From the NCBI GenBank assembly GCA_030053945.1, contig JASGCW010000034.1, positions 1 to 38,199 on the forward strand: a stretch of DNA of 38,199 nucleotides. The letters run 5' to 3'. The translations under genes were made by a program, and so were the position numbers. Shown here piece by piece: positions 16,022 through 25,330 of the stretch. Every line of letters starts with the position of its first letter. Position 1 is the first letter of the stretch. This DNA comes from Limnohabitans sp. (GTDB lineage Bacteria > Bacteroidota > Bacteroidia > Flavobacteriales > Flavobacteriaceae). Below the pieces are notes generated by a model. The model had not been told where the DNA came from and did no database searches. It saw nothing but the letters and a program-made list of their open reading frames with translations.

Positions 16022-17887
16022 ATGTCCAGTATAATACAATTACTTCCTGATCACGTTGCTAACCAGATAGCTGCTGGAGAGGTTGTCCAAAGACCTGCTT
16101 CTGTAGTGAAAGAACTATTAGAGAATGCTATAGATGCAGGAGCTACTGATATAAAACTAATTTGTAAAGATGCTGGAAAAACACTTATCCAAGTTATAGA
16201 TAACGGAAAAGGGATGAGTGTAACTGATGCTCGTTTATGCTTTGAACGACACGCTACCTCAAAAATTCGCAAAGCGGAGGATTTATTTGATTTACATACT
16301 AAAGGTTTTCGTGGGGAAGCATTAGCCTCTATAGCTGCAATTGCTCACGTAGAGTTAAAAACAAAACAGGATCAAGATGAGTTAGGAACACATCTTATTA
16401 TTGAGGGAAGTAAATTTGTAACTCAAGAACCTGCGGTACTGCCAAAAGGAACTTCTTTTTCTATAAAAAATTTATTTTTTAATATTCCAGCCCGACGAAA
16501 TTTTTTGAAGTCCGACGTAGTGGAACTGAGACATATCATAGACGATTTTCAAAGAGTAGCTTTAGCACATCCTAATATATATTTTACCTTATACCATAAT
16601 GGGAGTGAGGTTTTTAATTTGCCTCAATCTAATCTAAGACAGCGAATTGTTAATGTTTTTGCTGGGAAGACAAATGAAAAATTAGTACCCATTAATGAAT
16701 CTACAGATATAGTTACTATAAAAGGCTTTGTGGGTAAACCTGAATTCGCAAAAAAGAGCAGAGGAGAACAATTCTTTTTTGTAAATGATCGTTTTATAAA
16801 AAGTGGCTACTTACACCACGCAATTATGGCTGCTTATGAAGGATTATTGAAAGATGGAGCTCAGCCTAGTTACTTTTTGTATCTTGATGTTCCTCCTCAT
16901 ACGATAGATATTAATATTCATCCTACTAAGACCGAAATTAAATTTGATGATGAGCACGCTCTATATGCCATTTTACGTTCGGCCACTAAACATAGTTTAG
17001 GGCAATTTAATGTAGCTCCAGTTTTAGATTTTGACCGTGATGCAACTTTAGATACCCCATATGAGTATTTGGGAAAAGAATCTGAAATGCCAACAATTCA
17101 GGTGGATGCAACTTATAATCCTTTTGCTGAAGATACTTCAACTGCTAAAAAGTTGTCTTCTTTTAGTGGAGGATCATCAATAGGATTCAAGCCTAAAAAA
17201 GAAACCCAAAGTTGGGAAAGTTTATATGTGGGATTAACAGATGCTTTTGAACCACAAGAAATACAATTTGAATCGGAAACAGTTACAAGTTCTCTTTTTG
17301 GTGAAACTGAAGTAGAAAAGAAAAAAACAGCAACCTATCAAATTCATAAAAAGTATATTGTTAGTGCAATAAAATCAGGAATGTTAATTATTGATCAGCA
17401 AAGAGCACACCAACGTATTTTATATGAGCAATTTTTGAAGAATATAACAGTCCAACAAGCTAATAGCCAACAGCTGTTATTTCCGTTAACTTTGTATTTT
17501 TCTGGAAATGAAATAGCATTAGTTCAAGAGTTAAGACCTTCATTAGAAAATGCGGGATTTGTTTTTGAGGACATCACTACAGAAACTGTAGTCATATCTG
17601 GAATGCCTGTAACTGTTTCAGAAAGTGAAGTTTCTATAGTTTTAGAACAATTAATAGCAGATTTACAAGATGAGATACCAGATAGTAGTTTTAGCCAAAT
17701 GGATGCAATGGCAAAATCTATGGCTAAGAGTTTAGCTGTCAAGACAGGAACTTATCTTACTGAAATAGAACAAGAGAATATAGTAAATAACCTTTTTGCT
17801 TGCAAAGAGCAATCGGTTTCACCTTTTCATAAACCTACTTTTATCACGTTAAGTGTAGAAGATTTAGATAAAAAATTTAGTGTATGA
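16022..17887 (+). CDS. mutL: DNA mismatch repair protein MutL
   Basis: MutL couples mismatch recognition by MutS to strand incision and excision. The 621 residues are normal in length. The N-terminal GHKL ATPase is intact: ELLENAIDAG (31-40) with E34 as the catalytic residue, DNGKGM, and FERHATSKI, followed by GFRGEALASIAAI. Residues ~330-430 form the linker, and the C-terminal dimer/endonuclease domain begins near 440. There, the usual metal motif DQHAx2Ex4E reads D458-Q-Q-R-A-H-Q-R-I-L-Y-E469, so the histidine and first glutamate are replaced by glutamine. The CPHGRP motif reads SPFHKP (600-605), while ACK (593-595) is kept. Endonuclease activity is therefore doubtful. It overlaps the first rhomboid gene by four bases (ATGA). 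A TAAATTTG -7-like element lies at 15962-15969, without a clear -33. Confidence 0.97.
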   Translation: MSSIIQLLPDHVANQIAAGEVVQRPASVVKELLENAIDAGATDIKLICKDAGKTLIQVIDNGKGMSVTDARLCFERHATSKIRKAEDLFDLHTKGFRGEALASIAAIAHVELKTKQDQDELGTHLIIEGSKFVTQEPAVLPKGTSFSIKNLFFNIPARRNFLKSDVVELRHIIDDFQRVALAHPNIYFTLYHNGSEVFNLPQSNLRQRIVNVFAGKTNEKLVPINESTDIVTIKGFVGKPEFAKKSRGEQFFFVNDRFIKSGYLHHAIMAAYEGLLKDGAQPSYFLYLDVPPHTIDINIHPTKTEIKFDDEHALYAILRSATKHSLGQFNVAPVLDFDRDATLDTPYEYLGKESEMPTIQVDATYNPFAEDTSTAKKLSSFSGGSSIGFKPKKETQSWESLYVGLTDAFEPQEIQFESETVTSSLFGETEVEKKKTATYQIHKKYIVSAIKSGMLIIDQQRAHQRILYEQFLKNITVQQANSQQLLFPLTLYFSGNEIALVQELRPSLENAGFVFEDITTETVVISGMPVTVSESEVSIVLEQLIADLQDEIPDSSFSQMDAMAKSMAKSLAVKTGTYLTEIEQENIVNNLFACKEQSVSPFHKPTFITLSVEDLDKKFSV

Positions 17888-18705
17888 TGCAAATCACGCC
17901 AGCTGTTAAGCAATTATTGATAATTAATGTTTTGTTTTTTATAGGTTCTCAAATTTTAGGAGATATTGCTTATTTAAATTTATCCTTACATTATTTTGAA
18001 AACTCAAATTTTAAGCCTTGGCAATTATTAACACATATGTTTATGCATGCGCCTATTTATGAAGGTGATTCTCATAATTTAGCTCATATAGCTTTTAATA
18101 TGTTTGCATTATATTCTTTCGGGAGTACACTTGAACATTTTTGGGGAAGTAAAAAATTTGTTTTCTTTTATATTTCTTGTGGATTAGGAGCAGCTATAAT
18201 TCAATTAGGTGTTAATTATTACTCTATACATTCTATTTTAGATCAACTTTCTGTTCTCAATTTGTCTAGTAAAGATTTAGAGGTGTTATTAAATATGAAT
18301 TTCAAGTCTTTGTTTGATGAAAATAGAGAAATGTTAGGAGGACAGGTAAAGACAATTTTAGATAATGCGCACTGTTCACAAGAGCAATTTAATACATTAA
18401 CTTCAGCTATTTCTACATATCAAGGACAAATGGTAGGAGCTTCAGGTGCAATTTATGGTTTGTTAATTGCGTTTGCTTTTATGTTCCCTAATGCAGAGAT
18501 GATGATGATATTTTTACCTATTCCTATCAAAGCTAAATATTTTGTACCTATTTTATTAGGTTTAGATTTATTTTCAGGTATTACTGGAAATTCAATTTTA
18601 GGTTCAGGAATAGCTCATTTTGCTCATTTGGGTGGAGCTTTAATTGGATTTTTGATGATGTGGTATTGGAAAAATAATAGATTTAATCATAATCGTTGGA
18701 ACTAA
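17884..18705 (+). CDS. Rhomboid family intramembrane serine protease (first of two)
   Basis: This 273-residue membrane protease is predicted to cleave transmembrane helices of other proteins in the cytoplasmic membrane. The rhomboid core is visible: membrane helix 1 (~10-28), LTHMFMHA, HIAFNMFAL with the H68/N72 oxyanion residues, the catalytic serine in VGASGAIYG (S187), and the catalytic histidine in AHLGGALIG (H248). Between helices ~109 and ~183 there is an extra, mostly polar segment of about 70 residues (VNYYSIHSILDQLSVLNLSS... through ISTYQGQM) that the second rhomboid lacks. It could be a loop that gates substrate access. ATG 17884 overlaps the mutL stop, so it is translationally coupled to mutL; a second ATG lies at 17887. 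The next rhomboid starts directly after the stop. Confidence 0.93.
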   Translation: MMQITPAVKQLLIINVLFFIGSQILGDIAYLNLSLHYFENSNFKPWQLLTHMFMHAPIYEGDSHNLAHIAFNMFALYSFGSTLEHFWGSKKFVFFYISCGLGAAIIQLGVNYYSIHSILDQLSVLNLSSKDLEVLLNMNFKSLFDENREMLGGQVKTILDNAHCSQEQFNTLTSAISTYQGQMVGASGAIYGLLIAFAFMFPNAEMMMIFLPIPIKAKYFVPILLGLDLFSGITGNSILGSGIAHFAHLGGALIGFLMMWYWKNNRFNHNRWN

Positions 18706-19593
18706 ATGAACCTTATACAAGATCTAAAATTTCAATATAAATCAGGAGATATAACAACCAAATTAATTTTTTGGAATATTCTCTTATTTTTTATTCCCGA
18801 AGTAATAATTGCTGTTTTAAAGTTATTTGGATATGACCTCAATTACTTTGATTATGTAGCATTGCCAAGTAATTTGAATTTATTTGTTTCAAAGTTTTGG
18901 ACACTAATCACGTATAATTTTTTTCATGGTGGATTTGTCCATTTGGCATTCAATATGATTGCGTTGTATTACATTGGAAGATTGTTTTCTACTTTTTTTA
19001 ATCAAAAGCAATTGTTTAGTGTTTATGTTTTAGGCGGAGTAGTAGGTGGTATATTCTTTTTGTTGAGTTATAATTTTATTCCAACATTGTTTGGAGTTCA
19101 AACAGTGTTAGTAGGTGCATCTGCGGCGGTTATGGCATTGCTTTTTGCAACGGTTACTTACCAGCCTTTTATGAATATTAGAATTCCGTTAATAGGAGTA
19201 GTAAAGTTATGGCATATAGCTATATTGTATTTGTTTTTAGATTTAGTTCAGTTACCCGTTGGGAATACGGGAGGGCATCTAGCACATTTAGGCGGTACTT
19301 TCTTTGGATTTGTTTATACAAAATCATTGGTTAAAGGAATAGATTTAGGCGCGGGGTTGAATGCTTTTTTAGATTGGTTGGTTACATTGATTTCACCAAA
19401 AAAATCGACACCTTTTAAAAAGGTTCATAAAAGTAGCAAACCTAAAACACCACCTCAAACAAATACTTCTAGAATTGTAACAAAAGATAAAACACAACAA
19501 CAAATAGATGAGATATTAGATAAAATTAGTCAATCAGGTTATGATAGCTTGACAAAAGAAGAAAAAGAATTCTTGTTTAGAGCGGGCAAATAG
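18706..19593 (+). CDS. Rhomboid family intramembrane serine protease (second of two)
   Basis: This 295-residue rhomboid has helices at about 20-40, 78-95, 104-122, 133-150 and 165-205. Catalytic features are retained: GGFVHLAFNMIALYYIG (HxxxN pair), LVGASAAVMALL with S139, and GGHLAHLGGTFFGF with H194. The serine motif is GASA rather than GASG, which is also found in active rhomboids. The last ~70 residues (from ~225) are a hydrophilic, Lys/Thr/Ser-rich cytoplasmic-type tail ending in a predicted helix (KTQQQIDEILDKISQSGYDS). It begins at the base after the first rhomboid's stop codon, so the pair is translated together with mutL. The natural substrates are unknown. Confidence 0.93.
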   Translation: MNLIQDLKFQYKSGDITTKLIFWNILLFFIPEVIIAVLKLFGYDLNYFDYVALPSNLNLFVSKFWTLITYNFFHGGFVHLAFNMIALYYIGRLFSTFFNQKQLFSVYVLGGVVGGIFFLLSYNFIPTLFGVQTVLVGASAAVMALLFATVTYQPFMNIRIPLIGVVKLWHIAILYLFLDLVQLPVGNTGGHLAHLGGTFFGFVYTKSLVKGIDLGAGLNAFLDWLVTLISPKKSTPFKKVHKSSKPKTPPQTNTSRIVTKDKTQQQIDEILDKISQSGYDSLTKEEKEFLFRAGK

Positions 19594-19652
19594 TTTGTAA
19601 AATTTATCTTAAAGTTGTTTTTTTGTTTGTGATTTCAATTTATTTTTGAAGA

Positions 19653-20705
19653 ATGAAGAACCTGTCTTGGTTTAATAAAATTATCTTTTTTTGCAATGCT
19701 GTGCTAACAATTCTTACATTTTTAGCCTATGCATTACCATTTTTAGCACCTAACTGGTTTCCGTTTTTGTCTGCCTTAACTCTTTTTTTGCCATTGATAA
19801 TAACTTTAAATGGATTATTTTTTATATACTGGTTACTACAATTAAAAAGACAAATGATTTTATCTGGACTTGTATTGGTGGTTGGAATTACTTTTATCAA
19901 TAAGTTTTATAAGTTTACAGGAAAAAATTTAGAAGCTACAGATAAGGATTTTGTAGTAATGAGTTATAATGTTCGTTTGCTTAATTTGTTTGATTGGATT
20001 CCAAGAGAGAACGTAGCAGAAGATATTTTAGATTTTATAAAGGATAATAATCCAGATGTGCTTTGTATTCAAGAATATTCGACATCTGCTTCTGCAAAAG
20101 TAGATTTTAAATTGTATCCTTATCGTTCTATTTTTATGCACGGGGATAAGATTAAAACAGGGAATGCTATTTTTTCAAAATTTCCTATTGTAAATGAAGG
20201 GCAAATTATTTTTCCAAAGTCGAATAACGATGCCGTTTTTGCAGATATCAAAATTGGAAAAGATATAGTACGAGTATATGATATTCATTTGGAATCCATT
20301 AAAATATCGCCAGATGTGTCTGAAATTTCTGAAAATGTAGAAGGAATTAATCAGCAAAAATCACAAGCTATTTTTAAACGAATTTCAGAGGCTTTTAAGA
20401 AACAACAACAACAAGCCGAAGCAATAATGGAACATAAAAAAACGTGTGAATATCCTATGATTATTTGTGGCGATATGAACAATAGTGCATTTTCTTATGT
20501 TTACAGAGGTATAAAAGGGAATATGAAAGATAGTTTTGAGGTAGCCGGAAAAGGCTTTGGAAAAACGTATAATTTTAAATATTACCCTGCTCGCATAGAT
20601 TATATTTTTGCCGACCCCAAAATGACAGTAAAAAGCTTTACCAATTTTCCCCATTTTGTAAATTCAGATCATCTACCCATTATGAGTAGAATGGCGTTAG
20701 AATAA
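19653..20705 (+). CDS. Endonuclease/exonuclease/phosphatase family protein with N-terminal membrane helices
   Basis: This 350-residue protein has three predicted membrane helices in its first ~95 residues (FFCNAVLTILTFLAYALPFL, LFLPLIITLNGLFFIYWLL, MILSGLVLVVGITFI). A metal-dependent EEP-fold phosphoesterase follows at ~105-348. EEP motifs are VMSYNVRLLN, DVLCIQEYS (metal-binding Glu), VYDIHLES, ICGDMNNSAF (Asp/Asn), RIDYIFADPKM and NSDHLPIMSRM (catalytic His). Family members hydrolyse DNA, phosphoinositides or sphingomyelin; the substrate here is not predictable. The catalytic domain's side of the membrane depends on topology, which three helices would put opposite the N terminus. It starts 59 bp after the rhomboid pair and ends at a two-way terminator. 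Confidence 0.88.
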   Translation: MKNLSWFNKIIFFCNAVLTILTFLAYALPFLAPNWFPFLSALTLFLPLIITLNGLFFIYWLLQLKRQMILSGLVLVVGITFINKFYKFTGKNLEATDKDFVVMSYNVRLLNLFDWIPRENVAEDILDFIKDNNPDVLCIQEYSTSASAKVDFKLYPYRSIFMHGDKIKTGNAIFSKFPIVNEGQIIFPKSNNDAVFADIKIGKDIVRVYDIHLESIKISPDVSEISENVEGINQQKSQAIFKRISEAFKKQQQQAEAIMEHKKTCEYPMIICGDMNNSAFSYVYRGIKGNMKDSFEVAGKGFGKTYNFKYYPARIDYIFADPKMTVKSFTNFPHFVNSDHLPIMSRMALE

Positions 20706-20734
20706 TTTTTTAAAATTCAGTTGATAGTTATAAA

Positions 20735-20761
20735 AATACCCTTAAAAAAATTAAGGGTATT
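20735..20761. terminator. Bidirectional terminator
   Basis: A perfect 11-bp stem AATACCCTTAA (20735-20745) pairs with 20751-20761 around a five-A loop. It lies after the EEP gene, and could also serve the convergent gene ending at 20936, although 175 bases separate them. A T tract is weak on both sides. Confidence 0.65.
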
Positions 20762-20878
20762 AAGTTGCTTAGTATTTTAAGACATAAGATAGAAGTAGGG
20801 AGGAATCTATTCCAAGATTAAAGTCAATTTTCAATACTATGAAACTTCAAATTTGAGAAGTTATCTATTATGGATTTT

Positions 20879-20914
20879 GTCTTCAGTCTCCTAACTCCCT
20901 TCTTCCAGCTCTAA
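20879..20914 (+). repeat. Direct repeat, left copy (partner 25556-25591)
   Basis: A 36-base segment beginning GTCTTC and ending CAGCTCTAA matches 25556-25591 at about 29 of 36 positions. The last 19 bases differ only once. The two copies flank the pair of minus-strand genes at 20936-25330. Confidence 0.5.
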
Positions 20915-20935
20915 GTTGCTAGAGCGAATGCTAAA

Positions 20936-23900
20936 TTACTTTTTAACAAATTTTATAGTTTTTGAAGTTTTAGCTGAATTCAATTTTACAAAATAAATTC
21001 CTGCTTCCATAGTGCTAATATCTACTTCCAAATTGTTTAAATTGCAATCCGTTTTTTGATAAACTATTTCTCCAAGCCCATTATACACGATGCAATTACC
21101 TATTGAAGAATCATTTGTCTTATCAATTACTTTGAATCTACCATCATTTGGATTAGGGAATACTTTAATTGCATACTCAGAAATTTGCTCATTTTTTGCT
21201 TCTTCTTCTAGACTTGCTCTTAAATCGTCTGAGGTGATAGTTGAAACACTATATTCAGGTAAAACATTATCTGAACTAACATTTCTATATAGTAAATTAT
21301 CACATCTAAATCCTGAAATAAACGCTTCCAATTCTCCCCCTTGTTCAATTATGGACCCTGGTAAAAATTCAATTTGATTTCCAGCATGTACAATTAATTT
21401 TCCATTAGAGTTCACTTTAAACTCTCCATCTGGAGTTAAATAATCTTGATTATTATACTTAGAATAAATACTATTTGTACCACTGTCTTCATTTTTTCCG
21501 ATCAATACTTTTTGTCTAGCTTCAAACTCTGCGGGATATTTTGTAAATTGTGATACTGAAGTTAATCCAATTTCTCTGTTAGACAAAAATAAAACTTCAG
21601 GAGCTATTTCAACCCTTGCAACAAAATCACCTAAAAAAGATTGTGCATCTTCATTATGAAATTGATTATATGGTTTTGGTGATCCATCCATATAATTTCC
21701 ATTATTCTTTCCAATTGCATAAATACTATTGTAAGGAGTTGCATTTGCTCCTTGAGTTCCACTCAAGTGAATAAAGCCATATCTATCATTTGGTTCAAAT
21801 GTATTTGGGTTTATTTTTAATAATCCAAGCGATTTTGGAGATGTCGTTAAGCTTGCATTTTGCCCAGTGTTTGGGTTTTTTAAATCTAAAGAGCTAACAA
21901 CTGGAACAAATGCACAATTTTCTTTATCTCTACCACAACTCGAATTTCCTGCTAAAGTATTATTGTAAAAACCATATGCACTATTACTATATAATTCCTT
22001 ATGAAAAGCTTGGGTTGCACTGGGAACATCATCATAATTTATTGATGAATTGGGTCTATTAACATTTTTTTCACCAATAACTATATCAGCATCACCAATC
22101 TCAATTGGTCCAAAGCAAATACAGTTACCCCATATTTCAAAACAAAATTTTTCCATTATAGTCCATTTTGTTGAATGATAAATAGAACCAGAGAATAATG
22201 GACTGCTAGGGTTGATATTTCCCCACCATCTAGCTGTAGTCCTTTTCTCAGTAACTGGTCTATAACCTGTTTCATTACCTTCACATGTCGAATAGGTATA
22301 AGAATCTCCAAGTGGATTCATTTTTAACTTTGAATCAAATAATTCAGGACTTGAATGTGGTACTAGTTCGCCTATTCCACTTCCCATTCCAATTCCTACT
22401 CTTCTACAAAATTCTGGATATCCTTTACTTGAATTACCAGGTATAGAATTGAATAAGTTTAATAAATTATTTCTGTCCTGATGAGAATTATTATTTGACG
22501 TAGCGTTATAACTTAATAATTCATTACCTGTTGGATTAAAGTTGAATGAATAAGCTAATTTAGCAACAACAAAGTTAATCCAGTCGGCCGTACATTGAAT
22601 AACATTTAATCCCATTGCAGATAACGGTAATAAATTATTTGATTCACTTTGATAATCAACTAAATGTTGAAATCCTAATGGCACATTTGCTCCTTGATTT
22701 TCTGTTTCTATACTTACCCAAGTTTTAGTATGTGGATTTGGACCAATTCCTTGTTTATATCTAGATTCCATTAATGAAAGTGCTAATTTTGTAGCAATAC
22801 CTCCGGCACTATAGCCAGAAACAACATTTTCATAATAGGAATTATTAGAGAATTTTTCTTGATTTACTTTTTCTATTAATTCCATAAAAAGAGCTGCATT
22901 ATTTATGGCATAGTCTGTTCCATCATCATACATTAGAATGATAATATCATAACCTTCATCTCTTAATCTGTCTAAAAGTCTTGTTCCATTGCTTGCGCCA
23001 TTATGATTAATATTTCCATAAGCTTGATATTCTTGTGGAGAAAAATGCTTGTTATACGAACCATTAAAAGCCTCATACCAAGTCCCTCTCCATTCAAAAG
23101 AGATAGGTATTGTTATATTTTGACCACCTAAATTAAATGATAAATCCATTGGATTTACTGATAAAGGCACTAACTGTTTTCCACTGCCAGGATTAAAACC
23201 AGCTGATATTATATAAGGTTTTCTAATTTTATTAGTCCTATTACATGGTGAAAACCAAACAGCATAATTACCTTTTACAAGTTTGCCTAATTTAGTTGTG
23301 CTTATGTTTATAGGTCCAACACTTGGAGGCGTTAATGTTGATTGTATTCTTGCTGTACTATTAGAATTATTCTCAGATAATATAGAAGATTCAATTTTAA
23401 TAGTGCTATTTGATATAAAATCTGTGCCTTGAAAATTTAACTTTACTTTTATATTCTTTTCTCCATCGCTTGAATAGTTTACTCTCACAACTTCGCTGGT
23501 TAATCTTACATAGCCATTGCCATCACCATAATCTATCATTGCATTATTGTTTATGGGATCAGTTATATTACTTAAATACAAAGATGTACTAAAACTAAAA
23601 TTTACAGTTCTACTTTTAATAATTTGATTTAAAGGTGATGCAGCAAATAAAAATTTTTCTGTAAAAATATTATATCCTTCAGGACTATAATCATTAACCT
23701 TGCGTCCTTCGATTTTAATATAATTTCTACTTAGTGCATCGGGATTCAAATCTTTATATTTTATAAATGTAATTGAGATGGGAACAACCGAACTCATTGC
23801 TCCATTTACCATTTCTTTTTGCAAGTATTTGATATTTATTTTCTCATCACTTTTGAAATTTGATATATCTAGTGTATTGATAACATCTAAATATTTCATA

Positions 23901-24154
23901 GCATCAAGTGATGGCACATTTGAAGATCCATCATATAAAGAATATGGTGATAATTTTATATTACCCATAGATTTGAACTTAAAAAAAGTTAAATCAGGAT
24001 ATCGGGTTTTTATCGGTGAATATATATCATTCAACAAACTTTTATAACTTTCGTAATTCAATCTAGGTCTATTCGTTTGAGCATTACTAATACTAGAAAA
24101 GAAAAGAAATAGAAAAATTGAAAGTTTTACTCTATAGTTTATTCTACTGGTCAT
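20936..24154 (-). CDS. Large secreted alpha/beta-hydrolase-like protein with T9SS sorting domain
   Basis: This 1072-residue protein carries a signal peptide (1-25, ending SNA/QT). The N-terminal ~290 residues are beta-rich with no recognised family. Residues ~310-560 look like an alpha/beta hydrolase: a strand YDIIILMYDDGTDYAINNAA, then the nucleophile elbow VSGYSAGGIATKLAL with S449 in G-Y-S-A-G, as in lipases and esterases. The Asp/His partners are not certain. A Cys/Asn-rich region follows to ~880, and a WG-like or 'anchored filamentous' stretch (KLIVHAGNQIEFLPGSIIEQGGELEAFIS) precedes a type A sorting domain: IKVFPNPNDGRFKV, VYNGLGEIVYQK, ISTMEAGIYFVKL, TIKFVKK. It is predicted to be surface-attached or secreted. 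It lies 18 bp downstream of the gene at 24173-25330, so they form an operon. Substrate unknown. Confidence 0.78.
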   Translation of the reverse strand: MTSRINYRVKLSIFLFLFFSSISNAQTNRPRLNYESYKSLLNDIYSPIKTRYPDLTFFKFKSMGNIKLSPYSLYDGSSNVPSLDAMKYLDVINTLDISNFKSDEKINIKYLQKEMVNGAMSSVVPISITFIKYKDLNPDALSRNYIKIEGRKVNDYSPEGYNIFTEKFLFAASPLNQIIKSRTVNFSFSTSLYLSNITDPINNNAMIDYGDGNGYVRLTSEVVRVNYSSDGEKNIKVKLNFQGTDFISNSTIKIESSILSENNSNSTARIQSTLTPPSVGPINISTTKLGKLVKGNYAVWFSPCNRTNKIRKPYIISAGFNPGSGKQLVPLSVNPMDLSFNLGGQNITIPISFEWRGTWYEAFNGSYNKHFSPQEYQAYGNINHNGASNGTRLLDRLRDEGYDIIILMYDDGTDYAINNAALFMELIEKVNQEKFSNNSYYENVVSGYSAGGIATKLALSLMESRYKQGIGPNPHTKTWVSIETENQGANVPLGFQHLVDYQSESNNLLPLSAMGLNVIQCTADWINFVVAKLAYSFNFNPTGNELLSYNATSNNNSHQDRNNLLNLFNSIPGNSSKGYPEFCRRVGIGMGSGIGELVPHSSPELFDSKLKMNPLGDSYTYSTCEGNETGYRPVTEKRTTARWWGNINPSSPLFSGSIYHSTKWTIMEKFCFEIWGNCICFGPIEIGDADIVIGEKNVNRPNSSINYDDVPSATQAFHKELYSNSAYGFYNNTLAGNSSCGRDKENCAFVPVVSSLDLKNPNTGQNASLTTSPKSLGLLKINPNTFEPNDRYGFIHLSGTQGANATPYNSIYAIGKNNGNYMDGSPKPYNQFHNEDAQSFLGDFVARVEIAPEVLFLSNREIGLTSVSQFTKYPAEFEARQKVLIGKNEDSGTNSIYSKYNNQDYLTPDGEFKVNSNGKLIVHAGNQIEFLPGSIIEQGGELEAFISGFRCDNLLYRNVSSDNVLPEYSVSTITSDDLRASLEEEAKNEQISEYAIKVFPNPNDGRFKVIDKTNDSSIGNCIVYNGLGEIVYQKTDCNLNNLEVDISTMEAGIYFVKLNSAKTSKTIKFVKK

Positions 24155-24172
24155 AATACTTTAAACTTTTAA

Positions 24173-25330
24173 CTATTTTTTTAATAGGTTGATTTCGTTT
24201 CTTAGCTCCTCAATTTTTTTATTTTGATCTACAATATATAAAGTTAATTCTTCCACTTTTTTCAACAAAAGTTTATTCATTTCAGCCACATTTACACCAT
24301 TTTCAATTACTTCTTTCTCAGATGGTATTTCGGGTAAATGTTTGTTTTCTTTATAAAAAGTTTCTACATCAGATAATTTTGGTAACTTATAATCATTTGC
24401 AAATACATAATCTGCCCATGTAGTTGTGTTTACATAAACACTTTTTGCTAATACTTTACCATCTACACTTAATTGCGCATCTGCATGAATACCATTAGGT
24501 CTTTTTGCTCCAATTCTAGTTTTTCCTAAATAAACTGTTCCTCCATTATTAGGGGGTGTATTCCACGAACCAGTATTAATATATGTATCTCGCCCTGACC
24601 ACGAGTTAATATACAAAGCATTATTTATATTTGAATTATCTCCATTCACATCGATAAAAGCAGATCCATTTGGATTCCAAGATTGATCTGGTATACTAAT
24701 TCTCAAAGATTTATTCTTACCATCCCAAAAAGGTATATTCATATTTTGAATTAATGAAATTCCTATGCCTTTATCAGATCGTGCAATAATATCACCATTT
24801 AGTGAAAAGTTTGTTTTATCCGCATTTGTGTTGTTAATATCTCCTAAATTTACCCAACCACCACCTTTTAATAAACTTAAGGTAGGTGTACTAGTAGCAT
24901 TTTCATTTTGTGTCTCCCATACAGATGTCCATTTGTTTTTTGCATAAACATAAGCACCTAACTTCACTCCTGTATTTCCGCCTCCATTAGGAAGTAAACT
25001 CAATCCTTCACCAGAAACGGATGATCCTGCTGAAATATATGATCCTGCTGGAATATCACCATTTCCTTGATAACCTGGAATAATTTGAAAAAAACGATTA
25101 TTTATTGCTCCAGGATAAGAAAACCTTGCATATCCTAGATTACTATCAAAAGCATAGGCAGGAGTTGTAGTCCCAAAACCAATTTTAGTTCCATCATCAA
25201 AAATATTGGAATCTTTAACATTAGTTCCGCTTCCTGTAAACTTTGCTAGTTGATTAGTTGTCTGCGCTTTCACTAGTGATACAGTTAGTAATGATACGAA
25301 CACTAAAAACTTAATTTTTTTTGTTTTCAT
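24173..25330 (-). CDS. Secreted surface protein with C-terminal coiled coil
   Basis: This 385-residue protein has a signal peptide (1-22, ending VKA/QTT). Most of it is Gly/Asn/Ser-rich beta structure with short repeated strands, as in Bacteroidota tail-fibre-like or cell-surface proteins. Toward the end, DAQLSVDGKVLAKSVYVNTTTWADYVF is followed by KLPKLSDVETFYKENKHLPEIPSEKEV, VNVAEMNKLLLKKVEELTLYI and a heptad-rich tail QNKKIEELRNEINLLKK; I remember this C-terminal arrangement from many Flavobacterium proteins, resembling the intramolecular-chaperone ends of phage tail fibres. The coiled coil suggests trimerisation. It lacks an obvious T9SS sorting tail. It is first in an operon with the large hydrolase-like gene, so a joint surface role is plausible. 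ATG 25330 is the start. Confidence 0.75.
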   Translation of the reverse strand: MKTKKIKFLVFVSLLTVSLVKAQTTNQLAKFTGSGTNVKDSNIFDDGTKIGFGTTTPAYAFDSNLGYARFSYPGAINNRFFQIIPGYQGNGDIPAGSYISAGSSVSGEGLSLLPNGGGNTGVKLGAYVYAKNKWTSVWETQNENATSTPTLSLLKGGGWVNLGDINNTNADKTNFSLNGDIIARSDKGIGISLIQNMNIPFWDGKNKSLRISIPDQSWNPNGSAFIDVNGDNSNINNALYINSWSGRDTYINTGSWNTPPNNGGTVYLGKTRIGAKRPNGIHADAQLSVDGKVLAKSVYVNTTTWADYVFANDYKLPKLSDVETFYKENKHLPEIPSEKEVIENGVNVAEMNKLLLKKVEELTLYIVDQNKKIEELRNEINLLKK

